Assembly (NCBI GenBank): GCA_947307295.1
Contig: CAMZIQ010000003.1
Location: 62,001 to 126,000 of the forward strand
Direction: 5' to 3'
DNA from: an uncultured Pseudomonadota bacterium
GTDB lineage: Bacteria; Pseudomonadota; Alphaproteobacteria; Rs-D84
DNA: 64,000 nucleotides
Positions 28,508 to 39,128 of this stretch are shown here, in pieces. The notes under the pieces were generated by a model. The model was not told the DNA's origin, did not search any database, and saw only the letters and a program-made list of their open reading frames with translations. The translations under genes and the position numbers were made by a program. Position 1 is the first letter of the stretch. Every line of letters starts with the position of its first letter.

Positions 28508-30286
28508 ATGAAACAAAAACAAGCTGCGGTTATGAATGCGCCGAAGACAGTACTGGGTTTTTATGTAAAATATGTCTGCCACGGTTTGTGGTGGCTGTTT
28601 GCAGCATTGGTTTTTTGCCGTTTTATCGTCAGTTTGGATAGTGTTTTTTGGCCAATGCTTCAGCGTTGGGTTGTCGGTATGTTGGAAAATGCGCCAGCTG
28701 GGGTGAATTTGATGAAATGGTGTATGCCTACGATTTTACTTATAACGGGTATCAGTTTAACAATGAGTACGTTTGCTGCATTACGCAATTGGGCTATGGA
28801 TGCATTCAGACCAAGGGCAGAAAATAAAATTTCAGAATTTTTCACAGATTACGTACACAGTCAGTCTATGTCGTTCTGGACCCAGCGTATGGCGGGTCAA
28901 ATACAGTCTCGAATAAATGATATTGCAAATGGTGTTGATGCAATTGTTTTTGATGTCGTAAATATTTTCTTGCGTTTCATCATGATAATTGTGAATTCAT
29001 TGGCGTTATTAACAGTGAATAGATATATCGCGATAGTGTTTATTTGTGTATTTATTTTTCGTGCAGCATTTATGTGGAAATTACGCAATCCTATTAAAAA
29101 TACTTCAAAAGCCACCGCTGATGCAAAATCGAAATTGGTCGGTAAATTAGTGGACAGTTTTTCTAATGCGACCAGTGTAAAATTATTCGCAGGTGCGCAA
29201 CGTGAACATGATTATTTGGTCCCAATAAGGAAAGATTGGTTTAATAAAAAATTTCGTTCGCAGTTTATACAAAGAATTTCTATGGCGGTGCCTAATTTTG
29301 TGTGGGATGTGACGTTGGGTGTGACATTGGTGTTATGCGTATATATGTATTCACACTCTACAATGAGTTTGGCTGACATTGTTTATTCTGTATCAGTTTA
29401 TACGATGGTAGTTGGTATGATAGGTGGCATGATGGATGCGATTCCGTCTATCATAGATCGTTTATCAGCTGCTTCAAAAGCATATGCCGATTTGATGGTT
29501 CCTATTTCTGTCCAAGATAAACCAGATGCGACAGATTTGATTGTTAAACATGGAAAAATAGAATTCAAAAATATATCGTTTAAATACAGACATAAATATA
29601 TATTGCGTGATTTTTCTTTGACTGTAAAACCAGGTGAACGTGTGGGATTGGTTGGTGTTTCTGGTGCGGGTAAAAGTACTTTGGTACATTTGTTGATGCG
29701 TTTTTACGATGTGAATCATGGTGCTATTTTAATAGACGGCAAAGACATTCGCGATGTCACACAATCTTCTTTGCGTGAAAATATATCGTTTATTCCCCAA
29801 GAAGCCACGATGTTCAATCGTACAATTCGTGAAAATATCGCGTATGGCAATCCAGATGCAACAGATGCCCAGGTAAAACGTGCGGCGATACGTTCTTCTG
29901 CGCATGCTTTTATTATGGCAACAGACAAAAAATATGATTCTTTTGTTGGGGACAGGGGGATTAAATTGTCTGGTGGTCAACGTCAGCGTATCGCGATAGC
30001 CAGGGCATTTTTGAAACGCAGTCCGATTTTAGTTTTGGACGAAGCCACATCTGCATTGGACAGCGAAACCGAAGTAGCAATTCAAAAATCTTTCAGCGAA
30101 TTATCGCAAAACCGCACTACCATAGCGATTGCGCATCGTTTGTCTACGTTGCGTAATATGGACAGAATAGTTGTTATGGAACACGGAAAAATTGTAGAAT
30201 CTGGAACGCATAATTCGTTGTTAAGGAAAAAAGGCGTGTATGCTCGTCTTTGGAATATGCAGTCGGGCGGATTTTTACAGGAATAA
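28508..30286 (+). CDS. ABC transporter, ATP-binding/permease (MsbA-like)
   Basis: Walker A GVSGAGKST, LSGGQRQRIAIARAFLKRSPILVLDEATSALDSETE, N-terminal TM domain. Confidence 0.9.
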   Translation: MKQKQAAVMNAPKTVLGFYVKYVCHGLWWLFAALVFCRFIVSLDSVFWPMLQRWVVGMLENAPAGVNLMKWCMPTILLITGISLTMSTFAALRNWAMDAFRPRAENKISEFFTDYVHSQSMSFWTQRMAGQIQSRINDIANGVDAIVFDVVNIFLRFIMIIVNSLALLTVNRYIAIVFICVFIFRAAFMWKLRNPIKNTSKATADAKSKLVGKLVDSFSNATSVKLFAGAQREHDYLVPIRKDWFNKKFRSQFIQRISMAVPNFVWDVTLGVTLVLCVYMYSHSTMSLADIVYSVSVYTMVVGMIGGMMDAIPSIIDRLSAASKAYADLMVPISVQDKPDATDLIVKHGKIEFKNISFKYRHKYILRDFSLTVKPGERVGLVGVSGAGKSTLVHLLMRFYDVNHGAILIDGKDIRDVTQSSLRENISFIPQEATMFNRTIRENIAYGNPDATDAQVKRAAIRSSAHAFIMATDKKYDSFVGDRGIKLSGGQRQRIAIARAFLKRSPILVLDEATSALDSETEVAIQKSFSELSQNRTTIAIAHRLSTLRNMDRIVVMEHGKIVESGTHNSLLRKKGVYARLWNMQSGGFLQE

Positions 30287-30433
30287 AATTTAAATACTTA
30301 AAAAATTTTTGCAGATTTCCGGCAACTTAAAAAGATTTCTTAAAAATCAACTAAAATTTTTCACATTTTTTTCTTGTGCGGTTTGTTTTGAACCCGGTTT
30401 TGTGGTAAAATATGTCTTGAGAGAAGTTGTATC

Positions 30434-31141
30434 ATGTGTCATAACCGCAGTTTTTTACTTGTGGCATTGTTGGCATCCCTTGGATTTGTTCCGGGGGCGT
30501 TTGCTGTGCCAGCAGTAAAAATGTTGGGACAAAAGAATACAGCCGCTGCGCCAGTTAGCACTCAGAAAGTCGGTTCAAATCAATTGTCCAGGACAGGAAG
30601 TGTCCGCAGCATAGGCAAAACGGCAAAACCAGTTAGTGTTTCAAAGACTGGAAAAAATAATACAACTGTCTTGAAAGCGCCCAGTGAACCACAGCGTCTG
30701 TCCATTGGAAAATATATTCATGGCACAGGTGTAAGCAGCGGTATAGTAAAACCTGCGAATACTGGTTCAAATTCAGCGCCTGCCGCGTCATCGAATGATT
30801 TAATCATTTTGAATGACCGTATCAAAAAATTGGAAGACGATATAGAAACCAAACAAGATGAATTAACGGCAGGAGACGGAATTGAAATCAAAAACAACAC
30901 AATAAGTGTTGCAGAAGGTTTGCAAAACCAAATAAACAAACTGGCAACGGACAAGGTTGATGTAGCGAGTTTGGCAGAAAATTACTATGACAGGGGGCAA
31001 ACACAGGAATTAATAGAAGAACAGGTTCAACAGATAGCTGGTCAAGATAATAAAACGATTTATGATTTTACCAGCGAACAAAGAAAAAAAGTTTACGTTG
31101 TTGACACGTTCGATGAAGGTTTTTTAGAAGAAGGTAATTAA
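30434..31141 (+). CDS. Secreted hypothetical protein
   Basis: Signal peptide LLVALLASLGFVPGAFA; TAGDGIEIKNNTISV element. Confidence 0.6.
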   Translation: MCHNRSFLLVALLASLGFVPGAFAVPAVKMLGQKNTAAAPVSTQKVGSNQLSRTGSVRSIGKTAKPVSVSKTGKNNTTVLKAPSEPQRLSIGKYIHGTGVSSGIVKPANTGSNSAPAASSNDLIILNDRIKKLEDDIETKQDELTAGDGIEIKNNTISVAEGLQNQINKLATDKVDVASLAENYYDRGQTQELIEEQVQQIAGQDNKTIYDFTSEQRKKVYVVDTFDEGFLEEGN

Positions 31142-31164
31142 AGAAAAAACAGGAGAGTAAGAAA

Positions 31165-31632
31165 ATGAAAAAACTTATATTTTCTGGAATATTAACATCA
31201 ATATTTGCGATATCGTCAGTAGCTTTCGCAGACCCAGAACCAGGCAGTACAGTTCTTGGTGTTGGCGAAAACGATACAACATTGACGACAAAAAAATATG
31301 TTGATGACGGATTGATATACGTTTATGACAAAGTAAAAACAGCAAAAAATACCGCTGATACCGCGAAAAATACCGCTGATGCTGCAATGGAAGCTATTGG
31401 TGATAATAATAGTGGTTTGACTAAACGGGTCAAAGATTTGGAAGACAACCCAGCGACATATACTGCTGGAACTGGTATTGATATTACCAATGGTAAAGTA
31501 AGCGTTGATGGTTTGGATGATACCAAGACTAACAATAATAAAGATAAGGTATATGTGTATAGAAACGGTGCGCTGGAAGAATTACCTGTCACAAATAATT
31601 GGAGTGCATCAGTACTGGGAGAAGAAGATTAA
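31165..31632 (+). CDS. Secreted hypothetical protein, paralogue-like to the upstream gene
   Basis: Signal peptide; TAGTGIDITNGKVSV element shared with upstream ORF. Confidence 0.6.
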   Translation: MKKLIFSGILTSIFAISSVAFADPEPGSTVLGVGENDTTLTTKKYVDDGLIYVYDKVKTAKNTADTAKNTADAAMEAIGDNNSGLTKRVKDLEDNPATYTAGTGIDITNGKVSVDGLDDTKTNNNKDKVYVYRNGALEELPVTNNWSASVLGEED

Positions 31633-31728
31633 AAAAATTAAAAAACATGCATTATTTCATTTTTTTGACATCAAATTTATGATATAATGTAAAACGAATA
31701 AAACAAAAAACAAACTAAGGAGAGAAGA

Positions 31729-32637
31729 ATGAAAAAACTTTTAAACATATCTGTAATCGCGGCTTTGGCAATATTGCCAATGGCGGCAAACGCAACAGAT
31801 TATTCTGTGACAGATCCAACGGCTGCGGATCCGGCAACAGCAGCAACTACCGGTCCAGGTTGGGCATTAGCACAAACGGCAGCTACCGATAATACTAACC
31901 TTGCTACGGCTGGCTATGTTAAAGGTGCATATAACCAAGCGATGAAAGCAATTAATAAGGTTGCAGCAACAGCAGACACCGCAGTTCAGTCTGTGACAAC
32001 AGGTGCAACAGCTGGTACAATCTCTGTTGATGGTACAGATGTAGCAGTTAATGGTGTTTTGACAGATGCAAGTGCCTTTGCAACAGCAGCACAAGGTGCT
32101 TTAGCAGATAGTGCAGTTCAGTCTGTGACAACAGGTGCAACAGCTGGTACAATCTCTGTTGATGGTACAGATGTAGCAGTTAATGGTGTTTTGACAGATG
32201 CAAGTGCCTTTGCAACAGCAGCACAAGGTGCTTTAGCAGATAGTGCAGTTCAATCTGTGACTGAAGGTTCTACAAATGGTACAATCAGTGTTGATGGTAC
32301 GGATGTTGATGTTCACGGTTTGGGTTCGGCTGCGTTCGTAGATACTGATGACATCGCTGGTACGGCTGGTACATATGACGACACAAATTCTAGTTTAGGT
32401 GCGACAACAATTCAGGGCGCTATCGAAGCTTTGGATACAGCTGTTGATAGTATGAATACAGCGTCGGCTAATTATGCTAAAAAGATTGGTGTCACAAATA
32501 CGATCAGTGCTTCAACAATTTCTGGAACTGTTCCTACTGTGACAGCATGGGGTGCAGATACACCAGGAACAGCAGTGGTCACTGCTAGCATCACGGGCGC
32601 TGCATATACTGAAACAGCACCAAGTAGCGGTGAATAA
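31729..32637 (+). CDS. Secreted Ala/Thr-rich repeat protein
   Basis: Signal peptide; two exact 132-bp repeats and a partial third. Confidence 0.65.
   Translation: MKKLLNISVIAALAILPMAANATDYSVTDPTAADPATAATTGPGWALAQTAATDNTNLATAGYVKGAYNQAMKAINKVAATADTAVQSVTTGATAGTISVDGTDVAVNGVLTDASAFATAAQGALADSAVQSVTTGATAGTISVDGTDVAVNGVLTDASAFATAAQGALADSAVQSVTEGSTNGTISVDGTDVDVHGLGSAAFVDTDDIAGTAGTYDDTNSSLGATTIQGAIEALDTAVDSMNTASANYAKKIGVTNTISASTISGTVPTVTAWGADTPGTAVVTASITGAAYTETAPSSGE
31981..32244 (+). repeat. Tandem 132-bp coding repeat (2 copies plus degenerate third)
   Basis: GCAGTTCAGTCTGTGACAACAGGTGC... at 31981 and 32113; divergent start of a third at 32245. Confidence 0.95.
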
Positions 32638-32727
32638 TAATAAAATCTTAATTTTTGGTCTGGACAATTTTGTCGATATTTGATAAAATAATATATGATG
32701 AAATTTCCAGACCATTTTTTTTAAAAC

Positions 32728-33054
32728 ATGAAAAAAATATTTTGTATTTTTGCGATTTTGACTTTAATATCACCGGCTTTTGCCGAAGGTGAACAACAAC
32801 AGCAACAACAAATAGACAAGGCGGCTGTTGCGGCGGCTGCATCTTATGTTGATGGTGCTTTTGATGCGTTGGATACGGCTAAGCAGGATAAATTAACATC
32901 AACCAATGTGACAACATCCGGAACGAATGGAACTGGTGCGGTGGTGACTGCGGTGACTGCGAATAATGGTGCGGTCACGGTCACTAAATCTAATGTGCAA
33001 ATTCCTGTGGGTTCGGCATCTGCTACCACTTATGCGAATATATGGATACAATAA
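32728..33054 (+). CDS. Small secreted protein of the same cluster
   Basis: Signal peptide MKKIFCIFAILTLISPAFA; Ala/Thr/Val-rich. Confidence 0.55.
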   Translation: MKKIFCIFAILTLISPAFAEGEQQQQQQIDKAAVAAAASYVDGAFDALDTAKQDKLTSTNVTTSGTNGTGAVVTAVTANNGAVTVTKSNVQIPVGSASATTYANIWIQ

Positions 33055-33183
33055 TATGTTTTGATACAGATTAAATGTTGCGGTTATTGACCGCTTTTTT
33101 ATTTTCCGCATTCTTTGGATACAAAGCATTAGAATGATACAAAATTAATACCGCATAAACATTATATGCAATAGCATAAGACT

Positions 33184-33212
33184 AAAAAAACGACCCAGAT
33201 GGGTCGTTTTTC
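33184..33212. terminator. Bidirectional terminator
   Basis: AAAAAAACGACCCAGATGGGTCGTTTTT. Confidence 0.75.
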
Positions 33213-33229
33213 TTTATATATACATCACA

Positions 33230-33844
33230 TTAGAACATATATTTAACACCACCACCAACGATATATGTCACATCAAATTCATAATGTGGACGTGTTGGCA
33301 TCAATGCGCGAATGTTCGCAGACAATGTAAAATTCTTGGTCAATTCAAAATCCATTCCTGCTTTCAATTCTGGCGCAAAAGACCATTTTGTTTCTGAACT
33401 TGCAACAACTGGGTCAATGTGGTATGCCATTGTGCCAACACCAGCACCCAAAACCAAATCTATACGATTTTCCTTATCACCGCTGATGCGAATAAAATTG
33501 TCGTATGTCGCAGAAATATTAAATAAATCAGAGCTGGCTATGCGATGATCTGCATATTTTTCTTGTACAGAAGAATATGTTGATTTTGTTGCACTAAGGG
33601 TAATTCCGCCGTTATATATATCATTATAATCGCCAGCACGAACACCGGTTTCAATACCAAATGCAAAGAAATCAGTTGGTAAATCAATACGATTTGTGCG
33701 TTCCATTGTTTTTGCAGAACCAGAATAAAGCGCGCCTTCCAGTCCCATGGTTGCGCCAACAAAAGGTCTAAATTCCAAAGCATCTGCACCAGCCACAGAC
33801 AACAACACAGCTGCAGCACTTGTTAAAACAAAATTTGTTTTCAT
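33230..33844 (-). CDS. Outer-membrane beta-barrel protein
   Basis: MKTNFVLTSAAAVLLSVAGADALEFRPFVGATMGLEG...; ends VGGGVKYMF. Confidence 0.7.
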   Translation of the reverse strand: MKTNFVLTSAAAVLLSVAGADALEFRPFVGATMGLEGALYSGSAKTMERTNRIDLPTDFFAFGIETGVRAGDYNDIYNGGITLSATKSTYSSVQEKYADHRIASSDLFNISATYDNFIRISGDKENRIDLVLGAGVGTMAYHIDPVVASSETKWSFAPELKAGMDFELTKNFTLSANIRALMPTRPHYEFDVTYIVGGGVKYMF

Positions 33845-33977
33845 GTGTTTTTCTCCTTTAAAGATATATATTGGACAAACATAATTATATTCATTTAAGC
33901 ACAATAAAACAAGACTTTTATTCGCACAATTTTTGTGATAGAATAAATTCATATAAATAATCAAAGGATATAAAAAA

Positions 33978-34325
33978 ATGGCTATGATTTTTTGTCGCGA
34001 ATGTGGATATAAACATTCAGATAGGGCAAAGGCTTGCCCAAAATGTGGGTATGTTTACGAAGAAACTTTAACAAAAAAAGCAAATAAATTAGTAAATGGA
34101 AAATCAATAGTTGTTTATCTGATTTTTTGCTGGTTCTTGGGGATTTTGGGCGCGCATAGATTTTACGCAGGTAAAAACGGTTCTGGTTTAGCAATGTTAT
34201 TAATGTCTACTGTTGGTTTTATATTGGTTGTACCAGTAATTATATCTGCAATTTGGACTTTGGTTGATTTAATTGTTGGTATATGTAATATCAATACCCC
34301 AGAAAAAATATTTGTGAAGAAATAA
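33978..34325 (+). CDS. TM2-domain protein with N-terminal zinc ribbon
   Basis: CRECGYKHSDRAKACPKCGY; YLIFCWFLGILGAHRFYAGKNGSGLAMLL TM2 signature. Confidence 0.85.
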   Translation: MAMIFCRECGYKHSDRAKACPKCGYVYEETLTKKANKLVNGKSIVVYLIFCWFLGILGAHRFYAGKNGSGLAMLLMSTVGFILVVPVIISAIWTLVDLIVGICNINTPEKIFVKK

Positions 34326-34350
34326 AAAAGTCGCATTTGCGACTTTTTTT
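34324..34350. terminator. Bidirectional terminator
   Basis: AAAAAAGTCGCATTTGCGACTTTTTTT. Confidence 0.85.
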
Positions 34351-36151
34351 ATTCTTCTGATTTATTGTCTTCTTCGGTTGTTTTGAATTGCATATCATAC
34401 AACATTTTGTACGCGCCACATTCAATTTTTAATAAATCATCATGTGTTCCAGATTCTACAATTTGTCCATCGTTTACAACTATGATTTTGCTGGCATTAC
34501 GAATTGTAGATAATCTGTGCGCGATAACAAACACAGTTTTATCATGCATAAGGTTTTCAATAGCTTTTTGCACTACTGCTTCTGATTTATTATCTAATGC
34601 GCTGGTCGCTTCGTCCAATACCAATATAGGCGCATTTTTCAAGAAAGCACGCGCAATCGCAACACGTTGTTTTTGCCCGCCAGACAATAATATACCGCGT
34701 TCGCCAATTTGGGTGTCAATACCGTGTTGCAACGTGGCAACAAATTCGTCCAAATAAGCCAATTTAATAGCTTTTTGTAATTGTTCTTCGGTTGCATTTT
34801 CATCGCCCAACATGATGTTTTCGCGTATAGTTCCTTCGAATAAGAAGTTATCTTGGAACACAACTGCTATATTTTGACGCAAAGATTTTAATGTGAAATT
34901 ACGAATGTCTACACCGTCTACTGTTAATGCACCACTATTAACATCATAAAAACGAGGCAACAAATTAACCAAAGTCGTTTTTCCACCACCAGAATTACCA
35001 ACAATTGCCACCGTTTCGCCTTTGTTCACAGTCAAATTAATGTGTTTTAACACAGGAACATCAGGAATATAATTAAATGACACATCTTCAAATTTAATTT
35101 GTGCATGTGTTTTTGGCATCTCAATCGCCCCAGGTCTATCAACAATTTTCGGTTCCATATCCATAATATCAAAACAAGTTTCAATCGCCCAAAAAGACAT
35201 AATCACAGAACCATACGTACTGCCGATACTTTTCATTGGCTGGTATAACATAATTAAAGCTGTTAAGAAAGATACAAATCCACCAGGAGTTAACTGTTTA
35301 GTTAAAATTAAATGAGAACCAAACCATAACGCCAAAGCAATCCCCACAGACAAAATAATATGCATAACAGGTGTTAACCAACGTGTCCGTTGGAATACTT
35401 TCATTTGTAAATTAAAGTTTTTATGCAATACATCCAAATATCTTTGTTCTTGATATTTTTCCAAATTATAAGAGATGATTGTCCTGTTCCCAGAATACGT
35501 TTCATTGTATTTTGTGGTTAGTTTAGACATTATCTCCATCGCGTTGTTTAACACAGGTGCAACACGCTTTTTTAACGAAGCCATCGGCAAAAACGCGAAT
35601 AACAAAATAGCAGTCGTCACCAATGCCAGTTGCCAAGAATTTATAAACAAAACAACAGTTAATGATAATCCTGTAAAGAACTTTTGTACGAAAGATTTTA
35701 AATTGCTAAGTAGCCCTGCACATGCCGCATCTGCATTAGAATTAAATCTTATTAATATTTCACCAGAATTTTTTGAAGTGAAAAATTCAGTTTCAAACGT
35801 CAGCATTTTTTTAAATAAATCAGCTTTTAACCCATTGGTAATTTTTCCACCAACCCATGTATTAAGATAATTTAATGTATAAGACAAACCACCCTGGATA
35901 GCTGTAAAACCAATAATTAGAACAGGGATGTACCAACTGGCGCCCAAATTTTGTTCGACCATAACCGCATCTGTATACGGCTTAATAGCCCAAGCGATTA
36001 ACGCATCCATTGAACCTACTGGAATCGCCAATAGCAATGTCATTACAGCACGAAACCATACAGGTTTAACATATGGCCACATACGCTTGTAATTTTTGAC
36101 GAACATGTTTTCCAATACTTGCCTTTTCATTGCGGCAGATAATTTTTCCAT
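34349..36151 (-). CDS. ABC transporter, ATP-binding/permease (MsbA-like)
   Basis: GNSGGGKTTL, LLSGGQKQRVAIARAFLKNAPILVLDEATSALDNKSE. Confidence 0.9.
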   Translation of the reverse strand: MEKLSAAMKRQVLENMFVKNYKRMWPYVKPVWFRAVMTLLLAIPVGSMDALIAWAIKPYTDAVMVEQNLGASWYIPVLIIGFTAIQGGLSYTLNYLNTWVGGKITNGLKADLFKKMLTFETEFFTSKNSGEILIRFNSNADAACAGLLSNLKSFVQKFFTGLSLTVVLFINSWQLALVTTAILLFAFLPMASLKKRVAPVLNNAMEIMSKLTTKYNETYSGNRTIISYNLEKYQEQRYLDVLHKNFNLQMKVFQRTRWLTPVMHIILSVGIALALWFGSHLILTKQLTPGGFVSFLTALIMLYQPMKSIGSTYGSVIMSFWAIETCFDIMDMEPKIVDRPGAIEMPKTHAQIKFEDVSFNYIPDVPVLKHINLTVNKGETVAIVGNSGGGKTTLVNLLPRFYDVNSGALTVDGVDIRNFTLKSLRQNIAVVFQDNFLFEGTIRENIMLGDENATEEQLQKAIKLAYLDEFVATLQHGIDTQIGERGILLSGGQKQRVAIARAFLKNAPILVLDEATSALDNKSEAVVQKAIENLMHDKTVFVIAHRLSTIRNASKIIVVNDGQIVESGTHDDLLKIECGAYKMLYDMQFKTTEEDNKSEE

Positions 36152-36325
36152 TTTGTTTACCTTTTCAAACCAAACCACAGATTAGCTGATTTATATTGAA
36201 AAGTCAATACTTCTTAGAAAGTAAGGAATACACACCTAAGTCATACATATACGATTTTGTTCTTGATTTTATAGATATTTTCTATCAAAATACCCGCGGT
36301 TTAACAAATATATAAAGGAGAAACC

Positions 36326-38986
36326 ATGGCAAATAAATGGGTATATACATTTGGAAATGGTGCTGCCGAAGGTCGCGCAGATATGCGTAATCTGTTGGGG
36401 GGCAAAGGCGCTAATTTGGCTGAAATGAATTTGGTTGGATTGCCGGTTCCTGCGGGCTTTACTGTCACGACAGAGGTTTGCACTTATTATTATGACAATG
36501 GACAAACATATCCTGCTGATTTAATGGACCAAGTAAAAGCTGGTATCGCACACATTGAATCTATTATGGGAAAGAAATTTGCGGATAACGAAAATCCATT
36601 ATTGGTTTCTGTTCGTTCTGGCGCACGTGTTTCTATGCCAGGAATGATGGATACTGTTTTGAATTTAGGTTTGAATGATGAAACTGTAAAGGCTTTGGCA
36701 CGTGCTGCAAACAATGAAAGATTTGCTTACGATTCATATCGTCGTTTCATTATGATGTTTTCTGACGTTGTGTTGGGCGCAGATATCGATTTGTTTGAAC
36801 ACACTTTGGAACGTATGAAAGAAGACAAAGGTTATAAAGTCGATACAGAATTAACAGCCGAAGATTTGAAAGAATTGGTCGAAAAATTCAAAGAAATTGG
36901 CGTTAAAATTGGTAAAGTTTTCCCACAAGATCCATGGGAACAGTTGAAATTGGGTATCGGCGCAGTATTTGGTTCTTGGATGTCTAAAAAAGCTATTACA
37001 TATCGTAAATTGAACAACATCCCAGGCGATTGGGGTACTGCTGTGAATGTTCAAGCGATGGTGTTTGGAAATTCAGGTGATGATTCTGCAACAGGTGTGT
37101 GCTTTTCTCGTGACCCAGCAACTGGTGAAAACAGATTCTATGGTGAATATTTGATTAATGCCCAAGGTGAAGACGTTGTGGCTGGTATCAGAACACCTCA
37201 GCCTATGGCCAAAGATGATTCTGGTCGTCTGTCTTTGGAAGAAGCTATGCCAGAAGTTTACGCAGAATTGGTCGCAGTTCGCAATAAATTGGAAGAACAC
37301 TATAAAGATATGCAAGATATGGAATTCACAATTGAACATAAAAAATTGTGGATGTTGCAATGCCGTAACGGTAAAAGAACTGCCGCTGCTGCTGTCCGTA
37401 TGGCTGTAGAAATGGTTGAAGAAGGTCTGCTTACTAAAGAAGAAGCGATTTTGCGCGTTGGTGCCGACCAATTGAATCATTTGTTGCATCCAATGTTGGA
37501 TCCAAAGGCTGAAAAGAATGTAATCGCGACTGGTTTGCCTGCTTCCCCAGGTGCTGCTGTGGGTCAGGCTGTATTTAATGCAGAAGATGCAGAAGCCTGG
37601 AAAAAAGAAGGTAAAAAGGTTATGTTAATCCGCGTTGAAACATCACCAGAAGATATTGCTGGTATGAACGCAGCCCAAGGTGTTATTACTGCACGTGGTG
37701 GTATGACTTCACACGCAGCTGTGGTTGCACGTGGTATGGGAACACCTTGTGTATCTGGTTCCCCAGACATTAAAATTGACTATGAAACAAAAACTATGAA
37801 AACGACATCTGGCGTGGTTATCCACGAAGGTGATTGGGTTTCTATTGATGGTGCCAAAGGACAAATTATCGAAGGTGCAGTTCCAACAGTATCTGTGGAA
37901 TTGACTGGTAATTTTGGTACTTTGATGAAATGGGTTGATGAAATCAAAGATTTGACAGTAAAAGCAAACGCAGAAACACCAAAAGACGCAAAACAAGCAC
38001 GTGATTTCGGTGCAGAAGGTATTGGTTTGGCTCGTACAGAACACATGTTCTTTGACCCAAGTCGTATCCAAGATATGCGTGAAATGATATTGGCAGATGA
38101 CGAAGGTGGCAGACGTGCTGCATTGGATAAATTATTGCCTTATCAAAAAGCAGACTTTATCGAATTGTTCAAGATTATGGATGGTCTGCCTGTCACAATT
38201 CGTTTAATTGACCCACCTCTACATGAATTCTTGCCTCATACTGAAGCAGATATGGAAGAATTGGCAAAACATATCGGCAAAGACGTGGAATTTGTGAAAG
38301 CACGTGCAGAAGCTTTGAAAGAACAAAATCCTATGTTGGGACATCGTGGTTGCAGACTTGCAATTACATATCCTGAAATATGTGAAATGCAAACACGTGC
38401 TATATTGTCAGCTGCTTTGGAATGTAAAAAGATGGGTGTTCATGTTCATCCAGAAATCGAAGTTCCATTGGTTGGTTCAAAGAAAGAAGTTGACATCGTT
38501 AAATCTGTCATTGATGCGACTGCAACGGCTTTGTTTGCAGAAACAGGCGATTCGATTGAATATCATGTTGGTTCAATGATTGAATTGCCACGTGCTGCGT
38601 TGTTGGCAAATGAAATAGCAGAAAGCTGTGAATTCTTTGAATTCGGTACAAACGATTTGACACAAACGACATTGGGGATGAGCCGTGATGATACTGGTAA
38701 AATCTTGGATGAATACCGTATGCGCGGCGTATATGTTGCAGACCCATTTGCATCCGTAGACCAACTGGGTGTAGGTTTGTTGATTAAGGACGCAGTTGCA
38801 AAAGCGCGCGCGACCAAAGGCAACGAAATTCACCTTGGTGTATGCGGTGAACATGGTGGCGATCCCGAATCGATTGAATTTTTCCATAAATGTGGATTCG
38901 ATTCGGTGTCTTGTTCACCTTTCCGTGTGCCAATTGCACGTCTGGCAGCTGCCCAAGCAGCGGTCAAACATCCGCGCAAAAAATAA
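36326..38986 (+). CDS. ppdK: Pyruvate, phosphate dikinase
   Basis: KWVYTFGNGAAEGRADMRNLLGGKGANLAEM; ARGGMTSHAAVVARGMGTPCVSG; C-terminal CGEHGGDPESIEFFHKCGFDSVSCSPFRVPIARLAAAQAAV. Confidence 0.95.
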   Translation: MANKWVYTFGNGAAEGRADMRNLLGGKGANLAEMNLVGLPVPAGFTVTTEVCTYYYDNGQTYPADLMDQVKAGIAHIESIMGKKFADNENPLLVSVRSGARVSMPGMMDTVLNLGLNDETVKALARAANNERFAYDSYRRFIMMFSDVVLGADIDLFEHTLERMKEDKGYKVDTELTAEDLKELVEKFKEIGVKIGKVFPQDPWEQLKLGIGAVFGSWMSKKAITYRKLNNIPGDWGTAVNVQAMVFGNSGDDSATGVCFSRDPATGENRFYGEYLINAQGEDVVAGIRTPQPMAKDDSGRLSLEEAMPEVYAELVAVRNKLEEHYKDMQDMEFTIEHKKLWMLQCRNGKRTAAAAVRMAVEMVEEGLLTKEEAILRVGADQLNHLLHPMLDPKAEKNVIATGLPASPGAAVGQAVFNAEDAEAWKKEGKKVMLIRVETSPEDIAGMNAAQGVITARGGMTSHAAVVARGMGTPCVSGSPDIKIDYETKTMKTTSGVVIHEGDWVSIDGAKGQIIEGAVPTVSVELTGNFGTLMKWVDEIKDLTVKANAETPKDAKQARDFGAEGIGLARTEHMFFDPSRIQDMREMILADDEGGRRAALDKLLPYQKADFIELFKIMDGLPVTIRLIDPPLHEFLPHTEADMEELAKHIGKDVEFVKARAEALKEQNPMLGHRGCRLAITYPEICEMQTRAILSAALECKKMGVHVHPEIEVPLVGSKKEVDIVKSVIDATATALFAETGDSIEYHVGSMIELPRAALLANEIAESCEFFEFGTNDLTQTTLGMSRDDTGKILDEYRMRGVYVADPFASVDQLGVGLLIKDAVAKARATKGNEIHLGVCGEHGGDPESIEFFHKCGFDSVSCSPFRVPIARLAAAQAAVKHPRKK

Positions 38987-39128
38987 TATGCGCATCCTAC
39001 AAAACCCCTGGAAATCAGGGGTTTTTCTTTATAAAAATATGTATTGACAATACGTTTTTGACAAATAAAAAATTTTGCATCTGAGATTTGGTGAAGGGGT
39101 TTTTGTGTGATATAATTACTAGTGAAAG

